This document shows, one piece after another, positions 35,472 to 46,971 of a stretch of 64,000 nucleotides of DNA. The stretch spans positions 1,984,001 through 2,048,000 of the forward strand of contig AP018697.1 in NCBI GenBank assembly GCA_004001285.1, written 5' to 3'. Under the pieces are notes generated by a model that did not search any database, was not told where the DNA came from, and saw only the letters and a program-made list of their open reading frames with translations. The position numbers were made by a program, and so were the translations under genes. The stretch's first letter is position 1; the number at the start of each line of letters is the position of its first letter. The DNA comes from Arthrobacter sp. MN05-02 (GTDB lineage: Bacteria; Actinomycetota; Actinomycetes; Actinomycetales; Micrococcaceae).

Positions 35472-35510
35472 GATCGGCCCCATCACCAGATACTGGTGAT
35501 GGGGCCGATC
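35472..35510 (-). repeat. Perfect 18-bp hairpin between khpA and rimM
   Basis: GATCGGCCCCATCACCAG at 35472-35489 pairs perfectly with 35493-35510 around the three bases ATA, inside an otherwise continuous ribosomal operon. No T-tract follows on the minus strand, so it looks like an RNA processing, pausing or partial attenuation site rather than a full terminator. Confidence 0.6.
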
Positions 35511-35541
35511 GGAGGTTCGTGCCGTTCAAGCTCTGGCGGGG

Positions 35542-35787
35542 TCAGCCCCGGCGGCGGTCGGTGTCCACGACGTCGACGCGTACCGGTTCGCCGTCCGCGA
35601 GGGCGGCGACCACGGTGCGCAGCGCCCGGGCGGTGCGCCCCTGGCGGCCGATCACGCGGCCGAGGTCCTCCTGGTGGACGCGCACCTCGAGCGTCTCGCC
35701 GCGACGGTTGTTCTTCGCGGAGACCCGGACGTCGTCCGGGTTGTCGACGATGCCGCGGACGAGGTGCTCCAGAGCTTCGGCCAGCAA
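35542..35787 (-). CDS. khpA: KH-domain RNA-binding protein KhpA
   Basis: An 81-residue single KH domain with the GRQGRT loop (GxxG) in VIGRQGRTARALRTV. Such proteins, usually with the Jag/KhpB partner, bind RNA and affect cell division and translation. It starts one base after the rpsP stop, so it is co-translated with ribosomal protein S16, its normal neighbour in actinobacteria and firmicutes. Confidence 0.9.
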   Translation of the reverse strand: MLAEALEHLVRGIVDNPDDVRVSAKNNRRGETLEVRVHQEDLGRVIGRQGRTARALRTVVAALADGEPVRVDVVDTDRRRG

Positions 35788-35788
35788 C

Positions 35789-36193
35789 TTACTCTGCCTC
35801 GGTGGCTTCCGCGGCGGCGTCGTCGTTCTTCTTCGCCTTCGGCGTGATGGCCTCGGGGACGATCACCGAGCCCTTCTCGGGGGCGACGAACGACTCCTTG
35901 GCTGCCTTGGTCCTCAGGGTGCCTTCCTGGCCCTTGAGTCCCTTGAACTTCTGCCAGTCACCCGTGATCTTCAGCAGGACGGAGACCTGCTCGGTCGGCT
36001 GGGCGCCGACTCCGAGCCAGTACTGCGCACGCTCGGAGTTGATCTCGATGAACGAGGGCTCCTCGGTGGGGTTGTACTTACCGATCTCTTCGAGGGCACG
36101 GCCATCACGCTTGGAGCGTGCATCCATGACGACGACACGGTAGAAAGGTGCGCGGATCTTGCCCATGCGCTTGAGGCGAATCTTTACGGCCAC
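35789..36193 (-). CDS. rpsP: 30S ribosomal protein S16
   Basis: A 134-residue ribosomal protein with the S16 core ([19 protein letters not shown]) in the first 80 residues. An extended Ala/Lys/Glu-rich tail ([17 protein letters not shown]) follows, as in related actinobacteria. The GTG start at 36193 has AAGGAG 11 bases upstream. It leads the rpsP-khpA-rimM-trmD operon. Confidence 0.94.
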   Translation of the reverse strand: MAVKIRLKRMGKIRAPFYRVVVMDARSKRDGRALEEIGKYNPTEEPSFIEINSERAQYWLGVGAQPTEQVSVLLKITGDWQKFKGLKGQEGTLRTKAAKESFVAPEKGSVIVPEAITPKAKKNDDAAAEATEAE

Positions 36194-36347
36194 TTGTGTG
36201 GTCACTCCTTGTAAATGAAAAGGGGCGAACCCGTCGTCCTGCTCCCGTGGGGCGGGCCATTTCGAGGGGTTCAAAGGACACAATTCACGCACAGAGAGAG
36301 GGGCTGCACGGATCGAGTACGAGACCATTGTGCCAGACGGCGGGAAA

Positions 36348-37247
36348 TTAGGCGATTCCACCGCCCTGGCCGGGGACGGCCACGCGCAGCCGGTTGCGCC
36401 AGGGATCCTCGAAGCGCAGCTCCGCCCCCGTGGAGTGGTTCGCGACGCCTGCGGAGGACAGCCGGTCGGCCAGGGCGCCCACCTCGTCGGCGGACGGCAC
36501 GCTGATCAGCACCTCGCCCAGGCCGAGGGTGTCCTTCCGGGGGCCGGCGCCCCTGCTGTTCCAGACGTTCATGGCCATGTGGTGGTGGTACCCGCCGGCC
36601 GACACGAACAGCGCCTGGTCGTGCCAGCCCGCGGTCCGCTCGAAGCCGAGCACATCCACGTAGAACCGGCGGGCGGTGTCGACGTCGCCCACCTGCAGGT
36701 GCACGTGGCCCACGTCCGCGCTCCTCGATGCGGCACCGGACACGGCCGCCTCGGTGAGGTGCTCGTCGATGTAGGCCTGCGGGGACAGGGGCAGGCTGTC
36801 CATCACGACCGAACGGTTCCCCCGCGCGTCCTGCGACCAGTTCCAGGTGTCCCTCGGACGGTCGAAGTACAGCTCGATGCCGTTGCCCTCCGGGTCGGTG
36901 AAGTAGAACGCCTCGCTGACGAGGTGGTCGGCACTGCCGACGAAGGAGCTGAGCGGATGGCGCGCCGCCGAGGCGACGGCCGCCGCCAGGTCGGAGCGGT
37001 CGGCGAAGAGGAGCGCCGTGTGGAACAGCCCGGCCTCGCCGCGGGCCGGGAGGTGGAGGTGCCGGGCCTCCTCGAGGCGGACCACGGCCTTCCCCCGGCG
37101 CCCGAGGACGACGGCGTCGGCGCCGTCCTCGAGCACCTCGAGGCCGAGTGCCGTGGCGTAGTAGGTGGACAGGAGGGCGAGGTCGCCGACCTTGAGCGTC
37201 AGCGTCCCCATGGCGGTATCGGTGGGCAACAGGTCCTGCGGGTGCAC
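36348..37247 (-). CDS. VOC-family protein with two domains (extradiol-dioxygenase-like)
   Basis: A 299-residue protein with two VOC repeats, the layout of CatE-type catechol 2,3-dioxygenases. The first domain (about 13-125) contains [21 protein letters not shown] and [11 protein letters not shown]. The second (about 175-285) contains [14 protein letters not shown] and [14 protein letters not shown]. His and Glu ligands for a metal are in place. Substrate and ring-cleaving activity cannot be confirmed. No aromatic degradation genes are adjacent, so a detoxifying role is equally possible. Confidence 0.8.
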   Translation of the reverse strand: MHPQDLLPTDTAMGTLTLKVGDLALLSTYYATALGLEVLEDGADAVVLGRRGKAVVRLEEARHLHLPARGEAGLFHTALLFADRSDLAAAVASAARHPLSSFVGSADHLVSEAFYFTDPEGNGIELYFDRPRDTWNWSQDARGNRSVVMDSLPLSPQAYIDEHLTEAAVSGAASRSADVGHVHLQVGDVDTARRFYVDVLGFERTAGWHDQALFVSAGGYHHHMAMNVWNSRGAGPRKDTLGLGEVLISVPSADEVGALADRLSSAGVANHSTGAELRFEDPWRNRLRVAVPGQGGGIA

Positions 37248-37304
37248 AGCGGCTCCTCGGGCGGTCGAAGGTCGATTACCCGCATAACTGATTGAAGCTT
37301 CAAG

Positions 37305-38411
37305 TCATTCCGCTGCCATGGTCCGCACCACGGCTCCGCGCAGGACGACGGCCCGGAGGGAGGCGAGGGTGCCGGGGTCACGGCGGGGATCCGACGAGCA
37401 CACCACGGCATCGGCGCTCGCTCCTTCCTCGATGCCGGGGAAGCCGAGCCGGCGCCGCGCCGCCCAGCAGCCGGCGTCGAGCGCCGCCGTCGCCCCGAGA
37501 CCCGCGGCGGCGAGCGCTGCGATCTCGTCGGGTAGCCGGCCGTGCGCGATCACGCTTCCGGCGTCGGTTCCCGCGTAGACCGGGATGCCGGCGTCGTGCG
37601 CACGGCGCACCACCTCCTGCCGCCCACCCCACAGTCGCCGCATGTGTGCCGCGTAGTCGGGGAACTTCTGCTGCGCGCCGTCGGCGATGGCCGGGAACGT
37701 GTCGACGTTGACGAGCGTGGGCACGATCGCCACGCCCTGCTCCACGAAGCGTGGAACGTGCCGGGGCAGCATGCCCGTGGCGTGCTCGATGCAGTCGATC
37801 CCGGCGTCGAGCATGCCGTCCAGTGTCGCGGCGGCGAAGCAGTGGGCGGTGACGCGCGCCCCCTCGGCGTGGGCGGCGTCGACGGCGTCCTTGAGCGCTG
37901 CCGGTGGGAAGGCGGGAACGAGGTCGCCGACCGACCGGTCGATCCAGTCCCCCACGATCTTCACCCAGCCGTCCCCGAGCCTCGCCTGTTCCGCCACGGC
38001 GCCGGCCAGCTGCGCGGGTTCCACCTCGACGGCGTAGTCGCGGAAGTAGCGCCGGGTGCGGGCTACGTGGCGGCCGGCCCGCACCAGGCGCGGCAGGTCC
38101 GTGCGGCGCTGCACCCACCGGGTGTCGTTGACGACGCCGGCGTCGCGGACGAGGAGCGTCCCCGCGTCCCGGTCCTGCAGGGCCTGCTGCTCGGCCAGGG
38201 CGTCCGGGACGAGCCCTCTCCGGTCCAGGCCGATGTGGCAGTGCGCGTCGACGAGGCCGGGCAGCACCCAGCCCGAGAGGGTCTGCGCGGGGGTGCCGGG
38301 CGGCCTCGTGAAGGTGAAGCGGCCGTGCTGCACGTAGACGTCGGGCACGGTGCGCGTCGAGGACAGCAGCACCGTACCGGTGAGGTGGAGGAACTCCTCG
38401 GGACGGGTCAC
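37305..38411 (-). CDS. Amidohydrolase-superfamily protein
   Basis: A 368-residue metal-dependent hydrolase with a TIM-barrel core. Ligands visible: HxH in VDAHCHIGL, Lys in DGWVKIVGDW, His in VTAHCF, His in CIEHATG and Asp in AGTDAG. This is the imidazolonepropionase/prolidase-like subset with a flanking beta-sandwich at both ends. The substrate is not predictable. The alpha/beta hydrolase gene lies upstream on the same strand with a 25-base gap, so they may be co-transcribed. Confidence 0.85.
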   Translation of the reverse strand: MTRPEEFLHLTGTVLLSSTRTVPDVYVQHGRFTFTRPPGTPAQTLSGWVLPGLVDAHCHIGLDRRGLVPDALAEQQALQDRDAGTLLVRDAGVVNDTRWVQRRTDLPRLVRAGRHVARTRRYFRDYAVEVEPAQLAGAVAEQARLGDGWVKIVGDWIDRSVGDLVPAFPPAALKDAVDAAHAEGARVTAHCFAAATLDGMLDAGIDCIEHATGMLPRHVPRFVEQGVAIVPTLVNVDTFPAIADGAQQKFPDYAAHMRRLWGGRQEVVRRAHDAGIPVYAGTDAGSVIAHGRLPDEIAALAAAGLGATAALDAGCWAARRRLGFPGIEEGASADAVVCSSDPRRDPGTLASLRAVVLRGAVVRTMAAE

Positions 38412-38436
38412 GGCGTCCGGCGGGCCGGGACGGCGG

Positions 38437-39147
38437 TCACGCCGCCGCCTGCACGGTACCGGCGCGCAAAAAGGCGCGGATCAGTGCGTCCCCCTGAGGC
38501 GTGTCGTGGGGGCGGTGGCCGCCGGGGACGACGCGGTGCACGGCCCCGGTCCCGGCGAGGTACTCGGCGACCTCCTCGTACAGCGGCTCCCATCCCCCGG
38601 TGAGGACCAGGGTCGGCACCCCGGGCACGATCGACAGCGGCGCTTCCCACGGCGGACTCTGCAGCCGCAGCCTCGTGGCATCCCGACGCTCCTCCCCAGA
38701 GGTGGCCGTCCGGGCGTCCGCGGCGAACATGCGGCGCACGAACGTGCGGAGGAACCCCTCGTCGGACAGGGCGTGGCGCTGGGCGAACAGCGGCGCCATC
38801 AGATCGATGTGGGCCCGGGTCGCGGGGAGGTCCGCCGTCAGGGAGAGGCACGCGGGCTCGACGAGGGTGAGCGAGCGCACGAGGTCCGGGCGTTCGACGG
38901 CGAGCATCATCGCGGACACCGCGCCCTGCGAGTGGGCGACGACGTGCCCGCCGTCGCCCAGCGCCTCGGCGATGATCTCCTGGTCGCGGCCGTGGTCGGT
39001 CGGCAGCGGATCCGCGTCCGGGGCGAACCCGTGCCGCCGCAGGTAGAGGCAGTCGAAGTCGAGCGACAGTCCGTGCTGCTTCGGCCAGGCGGCGGCACCG
39101 GAGCTGCCGCTGCCGTGGACGAAGACGACCCGCTCGAGGTTCGGCAC
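38437..39147 (-). CDS. Alpha/beta hydrolase
   Basis: A 236-residue hydrolase with oxyanion segment VFVHGSGSSG near the N-terminus, nucleophile elbow AHSQGAVS (Ser at about 74) and catalytic His in GGHRPHDTPQG. The acid residue is probably in VLTGGWEPLY. It has no signal peptide. It lies 8 bases after the ffh stop, so it may be read from the ffh transcript. Esterase-like activity is likely, the substrate unknown. Confidence 0.82.
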   Translation of the reverse strand: MPNLERVVFVHGSGSSGAAAWPKQHGLSLDFDCLYLRRHGFAPDADPLPTDHGRDQEIIAEALGDGGHVVAHSQGAVSAMMLAVERPDLVRSLTLVEPACLSLTADLPATRAHIDLMAPLFAQRHALSDEGFLRTFVRRMFAADARTATSGEERRDATRLRLQSPPWEAPLSIVPGVPTLVLTGGWEPLYEEVAEYLAGTGAVHRVVPGGHRPHDTPQGDALIRAFLRAGTVQAAA

Positions 39148-39155
39148 CGCTCGCG

Positions 39156-40745
39156 CTACTTCCCGAGGAACTTCTCGAAGCCCTTCGGGAGGTTCATGGC
39201 CGACGGGTCGAAGTCCGGCTGTCCGCCGCCGAACGCTGCACCGGTGGGCGCCGCGGTGCGGGCGGCGGAACGGCGCGCCTCGGCGTCCTGCAGTTCCTGT
39301 GCCGCCTTCGCGGGATTGCCCGAGCGGGGCTTCTTCTTGCCCTTGGCCGCGGCCGCCTTCGTCTTGCGCGGGCCGCCGAACCCGCCGGGGCCCGCCATGC
39401 CGGGCATCCCGGGAATGCCGCCGCCAGAGGCCATCTTCTTCATCATCTTCTGGGCCTGCGTGAAGCGTTCCAGCAGGCCGTTCACCTCGGACACGTGCAC
39501 GCCCGAACCACGGGCGATCCTCGCGCGGCGGGAGCCGTTGATGATCTTGGGTGCGACGCGCTCGTGCGGTGTCATCGAGCGGACGATCGCCTCGACGCGG
39601 TCGATCTCGCGCTCGTCGAAGTTCTCCAGCTGCTCGCGCATGTTGGCGGCACCGGGCATCATCATGAGCATCTTCTTCATGGAGCCCATGTTGCGGATCT
39701 GCTGCATCTGCGCCAGGAAGTCGTCGAGGGTGAAGTCCTCCTGGTCGGCGAACTTCTTCGCCATCCGGGCCGCTTCGTCCTTGTCCCAGGACTGCTCCGC
39801 CTGCTCGATCAGGGTCAGGATGTCGCCCATGTCCAGGATGCGCGAGGCCATCCGGTCCGGGTGGAACAGCTCGAAGTCGCTCAGTCCCTCACCCGTGGAG
39901 GCGAACATGACCGGCTTGCCGGTCACGGAGGCGACCGAGAGAGCGCCGCGCCGCCGCGGGCGTCGCCGTCGAGCTTCGTCAGGACGACGCCGGTGAAGTC
40001 CACTCCCTCGTTGAACGCGAGGGCCGTGTTGACGGCGTCCTGGCCGATCATCGCGTCGATGACGAACAGGACCTCGTCGGGGCTGATGGCCGCGCGGATG
40101 TCCGCGGCCTGCTGCATCAGTTCGGCGTCCACGCCCAGGCGGCCGGCCGTGTCGACGATGACGACGTCGTGCAGGCGGGCGCGCGCCTCGGCGACACCCT
40201 GGCGGGCCACGGCGACGGGATCGCCGGTCGCGGCCTCGAAGTCGGAGCTGACGCCCGGGTGCGGGGCGTAGACGGGAACACCGGCGCGCTCACCGTTGAC
40301 CTGGAGCTGGCGCACGGCGTTGGGGCGCTGGAGGTCGCAGGCGACGAGCAGCGGGCTGTGCCCCTGGCCCTTGAGCCACTTGGACAGCTTGCCGGCGAGC
40401 GTGGTCTTACCCGCGCCCTGGAGGCCCGCCAGCATGATGACGGTCGGCGGGTTCTTCGCGAGCCGGATGCGCCGGGTCTCGCCGCCGAGGATCCCGACGA
40501 GTTCCTCGTTGACGATCTTGACGACCTGCTGGCCCGGGTTCAGGGCCTGTGACACCTCGAGGCCGAGTGCCCGCTCCTTGATTGCGGCCGTGAAGGCCCG
40601 GACCACGGGGACGGCGACGTCGGCGTCGAGCAGGGCGCGCCGAATCTCGCGGACGGTGGCATCGATGTCCGCCTCGGTGAGGCGGCCCTTTGCCGCGGAG
40701 GTTCTTGAAGGTCGCAGTCAGCCGGTCGGAGAGTGAATTGAACAC
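39156..40745 (-). CDS. ffh: Signal recognition particle protein Ffh, frame broken by two indels
   Basis: SRP GTPase that binds signal sequences and delivers ribosomes to FtsY. All parts are present but in two frames. The N-terminus (MFNSLSDRLTATFKNLRGKG from a GTG at 40745) and the NG end plus Met-rich M domain below about 39940 share one frame. The stretch between, with GLQGAGKTTLAGK, VDTAGRLG and TKLDGDARGG, is in another. An extra base in AAAGGG (40686-40691) and an extra two in CTCTCTC (39937-39943) explain it; together they add 3 bases. Because ffh is essential, sequence error is more likely than decay. Corrected length is 528 residues. Confidence 0.9.
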
Positions 40746-40924
40746 GTGCCGTGAACTACTTTCATCGGGAGATTTGGAGATCCAACTCCCAAGGGTACCA
40801 ACTGGGGTCCGGCGAGGGATGTCCTTCGGGCCGCAGGCGGCGGTGCACTCCGTCCCGGGAGTGCAACTCCCGACGCATCGCCCGCGTGCGGGACAGGCAC
40901 AGGGATAAGTGGCAAGGTGAAGAC

Positions 40925-42364
40925 GTGGATACTCACTCTCTCGCAGAACACGACACCATTCCCACCGAGGCCGACACCCGGGTCAAGACACTGCTCATCC
41001 TGGGGGCGTCCGGGGACCTCACAGGGCGCCTGCTGCTTCCGGGACTGGCGCGGCTCATCCGGCTCGGGCGCGCGGACGGGCTGAAGCTCGTGGGTGCGGG
41101 CTCCGACGACTGGACGGACGAGCAGTGGCGCGAACGCGTGGACAAGGCGTTCGCCGCAGCCCTCGAGAAGGCCGACGACGCCGGCAGGGCGTCCCTCCAG
41201 CAGGTCCGGGACAACAGCTCGTACCACCTGATCGACGTCACCCAGGACGGCCTGGCCGGGCTGGTGCAGACCCTGGAGGGCCCGGTGGCGCTGTATTTCG
41301 CCCTGCCCCCGGCCGTCAGCCAGAAGGCCTGCAGCGCCCTCGGGCCGGACTCGCTGCCGAAGAGCACGCGCCTCGTCATGGAGAAGCCCTTCGGGACGGA
41401 CCAGGCGTCCGCGCACAGCCTCAACGACAAGCTGGCCGGCCTCGTCCCGGAACAGAACATCCACCGCGTGGACCACTTCCTCGGCAAGGCGACGGTCTTC
41501 AACATCCTCGGGCTGCGCTTCGCCAACCGGATCCTCGAACCCGTCTGGAACAACCTTCACATCGAGAAGGTCGAGGTGATCTTCGACGAGGACCTCGCGC
41601 TCGAGAACCGCGCGCGCTACTACGACGGCGCGGGTGCCCTGCGGGACATGATCCAGAGCCACCTGCTGCACGTCATGGCCCTCCTGGCGCTCAACGCGCC
41701 GTCGACCCTGCACGAACGCGACCTGCGGGACCATATCGGCTCGATCCTCCGGGCGAGTTCCGTGGACCTCGACAGTCCGGGCAGCAGCCGCCGCGCCCGG
41801 TACACCGCCGGCACCATCGGCGACCGGGAGATCCCCGACTACGCCGCGGAGCCCGGCGTCGATCCCTCGCGGGGCACCGAGACCCTCGCGGAGGTCACCG
41901 TGTCGATCAACAACGAGCGCTGGTCCGGTGTCCCGTTCGTGCTCCGCTCCGGCAAGGCCCTCGGCGTCAAGCGCAAGGAGGCGGTCATCACCTTCCGGCC
42001 CGTCAGCCACCTCCCCGTCGGGTTCACCGGACAGGACGCCCCGACGAAGCTGCGCATCGGGTTCGGCCCCGACACCCTGCAGCTCGAACTCGACGTCAAC
42101 GGACCGGGCGACATCTTCTCGCTGGACCGGGCGACCCTCAGTGCGGACCTCAACGAGACCGACCTGCTCCCCTACGGCGAGGTGCTCGACGGCGTGCTGG
42201 CGGGAGACCCCACGCTCTCCGTCCGTGGCGACACCGCCGAGGACTGCTGGCGCATCGTGGAACCGGTCCTGCGCGCCTGGTCGGAGGACCGGGTCCCGCT
42301 CGAGGAGTACCCGGCGGGGTCGGGCGGACCCGAGTCCTGGCCGTCCTCGCACGGCCGGGCCTAG
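40925..42364 (+). CDS. zwf: Glucose-6-phosphate 1-dehydrogenase
   Basis: First step of the oxidative pentose phosphate route, giving NADPH. The 479-residue protein has GASGDLTGRLLLPGL near the N-terminus, EKPFGTD, and the active-site HRVDHFLGK. GTG 40925 is chosen for the AAGGTG site just upstream and because the region before it lacks family similarity. It is separated from gnd (10.4 kb). It converges on the PII gene with a hairpin between them. Confidence 0.93.
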   Translation: MDTHSLAEHDTIPTEADTRVKTLLILGASGDLTGRLLLPGLARLIRLGRADGLKLVGAGSDDWTDEQWRERVDKAFAAALEKADDAGRASLQQVRDNSSYHLIDVTQDGLAGLVQTLEGPVALYFALPPAVSQKACSALGPDSLPKSTRLVMEKPFGTDQASAHSLNDKLAGLVPEQNIHRVDHFLGKATVFNILGLRFANRILEPVWNNLHIEKVEVIFDEDLALENRARYYDGAGALRDMIQSHLLHVMALLALNAPSTLHERDLRDHIGSILRASSVDLDSPGSSRRARYTAGTIGDREIPDYAAEPGVDPSRGTETLAEVTVSINNERWSGVPFVLRSGKALGVKRKEAVITFRPVSHLPVGFTGQDAPTKLRIGFGPDTLQLELDVNGPGDIFSLDRATLSADLNETDLLPYGEVLDGVLAGDPTLSVRGDTAEDCWRIVEPVLRAWSEDRVPLEEYPAGSGGPESWPSSHGRA

Positions 42365-42389
42365 CAACCGCGCCCGTCGGCCCCAGACA

Positions 42390-42422
42390 GGGAAGGGCTG
42401 CCACATCGTGGCAGCCCTTCCC
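42390..42422. terminator. Bidirectional terminator between zwf and PII gene
   Basis: A 15-bp perfect stem (GGGAAGGGCTGCCAC at 42390-42404 with 42408-42422) and loop ATC between convergent genes. Confidence 0.8.
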
Positions 42423-42455
42423 GGTCTGGAGCGGGTGTCCCGGCGCCTCCCTGCC

Positions 42456-44122
<1,667 letters not shown>

Positions 44123-44321
44123 CAAACACGATCCTTCCAAAGGGGCGGGGACTTCCCGCTCCTCCAGAATGCGATGGCCGTGTTTCCGTCCCTGGGGCCT
44201 TCCATTGCCGGGAGGTTACATCACTCTCACGGACGTAAAAGACGTGTGACACCGATGTTTCCGGCAGGTTTCCCTCGCAGCGGATCCCTGCCGCCGACCG
44301 GCCCGAAAGGCCCGCCGGGAT

Positions 44322-45515
44322 TCAGTTCAGCAGCGCGTCGACGAAGCTCTCGGCGTCGAAGGGAGCGAGGTCGTCAGCACCCTCACCCAGTCCGATCAGC
44401 TTCACGGGCACGCCGAGGCTCCGCTGGATCGCCACCACGATGCCGCCCTTGGCCGTGCCGTCCAGCTTGGTCAGGACGATGCCGCTGATGTTCACGACCT
44501 CGGCGAACACCCGCGCCTGGTTGAGCCCGTTCTGCCCCGTGGTCGCGTCCAGGACCAGCAGGACCTCGTCGACGGTGCCCTGCTTCTCGACCACGCGCTT
44601 GACCTTGCCCAGTTCGTCCATGAGGCCGACCTTGTTCTGCAGCCGTCCGGCGGTGTCGATGAGGACGACGTCCACCTCCTGCTCGATGCCGGCCTTCACC
44701 GCCTCGAAGGCGACCGATGCCGGATCGGCGCCGTCGACGTCGGACTTCACCGTGGGCACTCCGACGCGGGCGCCCCACGTGGCCAGCTGCTCGGCAGCGG
44801 CTGCACGGAAGGTGTCCGCCGCACCCAGGAGCACGTCCTTGTCGTCGGCGACCAGCACGCGTGCGAGCTTGCCGACGGTGGTGGTCTTGCCGACACCGTT
44901 GACGCCCACCACCATCACGATGGCCGGGCGGTCGGCGTGGCGCTGCGTGGCGAGGGACCGGTCCATCGACGGGTCCACGAGCTTCACCAGTTCCTCGCGG
45001 AGCATGTCCTTGACCTCGGCCGGGTTGCGGCTGCCGGCCACCTTCACCCGCTCGCGCAGGGCATCGACCAGTTCCAGGGTCGGCTCGGTGCCGAGGTCGG
45101 CCAGGAGGAGCGTCTCCTCGACCTCGTCCCAGACGTCCTCGTCGATCCTGTCCCTGGACAGCAGGGCGAGGAGGCCCTTACCGAGGGCGTTGTTCGACCG
45201 CACCAGGCGGGCGCGCAGTCTCGCCAGCCGGCCCTGGACCGGGTCGACGGTATCGAGGCGTTCAGCGGGAGGAGCCTCCTCGAGGCCGCTGAGGTCGTCC
45301 GGCACCAGGACGTCCGTGGTGACACCGTCCGGTTGGTCGAGGACATCCAGCGAGGTGGCGCCATGGGCGGGGCCCTCCACCTGGTCGTCGGCGTCGCGCG
45401 GGGAGGAGTAGAGCCCCGGCGGCGTACGCCTGCCGCGCACCAGGAGGATCGCGAGCGACCCGATCACGGCGATCGCGAGGATGACGAAGATGACAGGCAG
45501 AAGGATGTCGTTCAC
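44322..45515 (-). CDS. ftsY: Signal recognition particle receptor FtsY
   Basis: A 397-residue SRP receptor GTPase. An N-terminal membrane helix (LLPVIFVILAIAVIGSLAILLV, residues 5-26) is followed by an acidic linker of about 75 residues. The NG domain follows with GVNGVGKTTTVGKLA, DTFRAAAAEQL, IDTAGRLQ and TKLDGTAKGG. A membrane-anchored FtsY is typical of actinobacteria. GTG 45515 has AAGGTGG upstream. Its partner ffh lies 4 kb away on the same strand. Confidence 0.95.
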   Translation of the reverse strand: MNDILLPVIFVILAIAVIGSLAILLVRGRRTPPGLYSSPRDADDQVEGPAHGATSLDVLDQPDGVTTDVLVPDDLSGLEEAPPAERLDTVDPVQGRLARLRARLVRSNNALGKGLLALLSRDRIDEDVWDEVEETLLLADLGTEPTLELVDALRERVKVAGSRNPAEVKDMLREELVKLVDPSMDRSLATQRHADRPAIVMVVGVNGVGKTTTVGKLARVLVADDKDVLLGAADTFRAAAAEQLATWGARVGVPTVKSDVDGADPASVAFEAVKAGIEQEVDVVLIDTAGRLQNKVGLMDELGKVKRVVEKQGTVDEVLLVLDATTGQNGLNQARVFAEVVNISGIVLTKLDGTAKGGIVVAIQRSLGVPVKLIGLGEGADDLAPFDAESFVDALLN

Positions 45516-45579
45516 TGATCCACCTTCTCATACGGGCCGATTGAGGATCCGGTCGACGCAGTGGCAGAATGCGAGGACC

Positions 45580-46971
45580 ATGGCCGGACTCCCTCGCGCG
45601 CGCAAGCACTCCCCGTCCCGGTTCCTCCCCGGAGGCCGGCGGGTCCCGCGGACGCAGGAGCCGGCCGCCGTGCGCGAGAGCATCCCCCGCGAGATCCGTG
45701 TCCTCATCGCCGCGGCCTTCGTGATCGCCATCGGTTTCGGGCTCGTGGCCCCGGTCCTCCCGCAGTTCGCGCAGAGCTTCGACGTCGGGGTGACCGCGGC
45801 GTCCGTGATCGTCAGCGCCTTCGCGCTCACCCGGCTGCTCTTCGCACCGGCGGGGGGCTGGCTCGTGGAGAGGCTCGGCGAGCGCCCGGTCTACATCCTC
45901 GGGCTGCTCATCGTCGCGCTGTCCACCGCCGCGTGTGCCTTCGCCGCCGACTACTGGCAGTTGCTGGTGTTCCGCGGACTGGGCGGTATCGGGTCCACCA
46001 TGTTCACCGTCTCGGCCATGGGACTGATCGTCCGGCTGGCCCCGCCGGCCATCCGTGGCCGTGTCTCCGGCGCCTACGCCACCGCCTTCCTGCTCGGCAG
46101 CATCGGCGGTCCGATCCTCGGGGGCCTGCTGGCGGGTCTCGGTCTCCGCGTGCCGTTCCTCGTCTATTCGGGCGCCCTGCTCGTCGCCTCCGCCGTCGTC
46201 TTCTTCCAGCTGCAGGGGACGTCCCTGGCCGACCGTCAGGCCGCGCGCGACCAGGCTCCGCTGACGGTGCGGGAGGCGCTCCGCGACTCCGCCTACCGGG
46301 CGTCGCTGGTGTCGAGCTTCGCCAACGGGTGGTCCTCGTTCGGCATCCGCATGGCCCTGGTGCCCCTCTTCGCGACGGCGGTCCTGAGCGCGGGACCGCA
46401 GATCGCCGGGATCTCCCTCGCGTTCTTCGCGGCGGGCACGGCACTGGCGCTGACGGTGTCGGGGCGGCTCGCCGACACCGTCGGCAGGAAGCCGCTGGTG
46501 GTCGCCGGGCTCCTGGTGAACGGCGCCGCGATGGCGGCCCTGGGGTTCTCCGGGAACGTCGTCGTGTTCCTGGCGATCTGCGTGGTCGGCGGAGTGGGCA
46601 CCGGCCTGCTGAACCCGGCCCAGCAGGCCGCCGTCGCGGATGTGATCGGCAACGGTCGCAGCGGCGGCAAGGTCCTGGCCGGCTTCCAGATGAGCTCCGA
46701 CCTCGGAGCGATCTTCGGGCCGATCGTCGCCGGCCTCATCATCGACCGCCTGTTCGTGGGCTCCTACGATCTGGCCTTCGTGGCCACGGGCGCCCTGGCG
46801 ATCGCCGCCGCCGCCGTCTGGCTGGCCTCCCGGGAGACGCTCCCCCGCGAACCCCTCGAAACGCGACCGCCGCCCGGCCGGGTGCCGACCGGACGGGAAC
46901 GGCTCCGCCGCGCCGGCCCTAGCCGGTCCCGCCGGCGAGCCCCGGGCCGGCGGAACGCGCGGTGCGGCTAG
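45580..46971 (+). CDS. MFS transporter, drug-exporter-like
   Basis: A 463-residue protein with 12 hydrophobic segments from about 38 to 425 and the motif GGWLVERLGERPVY between helices 2 and 3. The N-terminus is basic and Pro/Arg-rich; the C-terminal 40 residues are strongly basic. The pattern fits the 12-helix DHA1 drug:proton antiporters (Bcr/Tet-like). No regulator is adjacent. Its 3' end overlaps the smc 3' end by 4 bases on the other strand. Confidence 0.85.
   Translation: MAGLPRARKHSPSRFLPGGRRVPRTQEPAAVRESIPREIRVLIAAAFVIAIGFGLVAPVLPQFAQSFDVGVTAASVIVSAFALTRLLFAPAGGWLVERLGERPVYILGLLIVALSTAACAFAADYWQLLVFRGLGGIGSTMFTVSAMGLIVRLAPPAIRGRVSGAYATAFLLGSIGGPILGGLLAGLGLRVPFLVYSGALLVASAVVFFQLQGTSLADRQAARDQAPLTVREALRDSAYRASLVSSFANGWSSFGIRMALVPLFATAVLSAGPQIAGISLAFFAAGTALALTVSGRLADTVGRKPLVVAGLLVNGAAMAALGFSGNVVVFLAICVVGGVGTGLLNPAQQAAVADVIGNGRSGGKVLAGFQMSSDLGAIFGPIVAGLIIDRLFVGSYDLAFVATGALAIAAAAVWLASRETLPREPLETRPPPGRVPTGRERLRRAGPSRSRRRAPGRRNARCG

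Noticed and set aside
40686..40691. Programmed +1 frameshift in ffh at AAAGGG
   Set aside because: Ffh is not known to use frameshifting, a second unrelated shift would also be needed, and neighbouring genes show the same homopolymer pattern, so sequencing error fits better.
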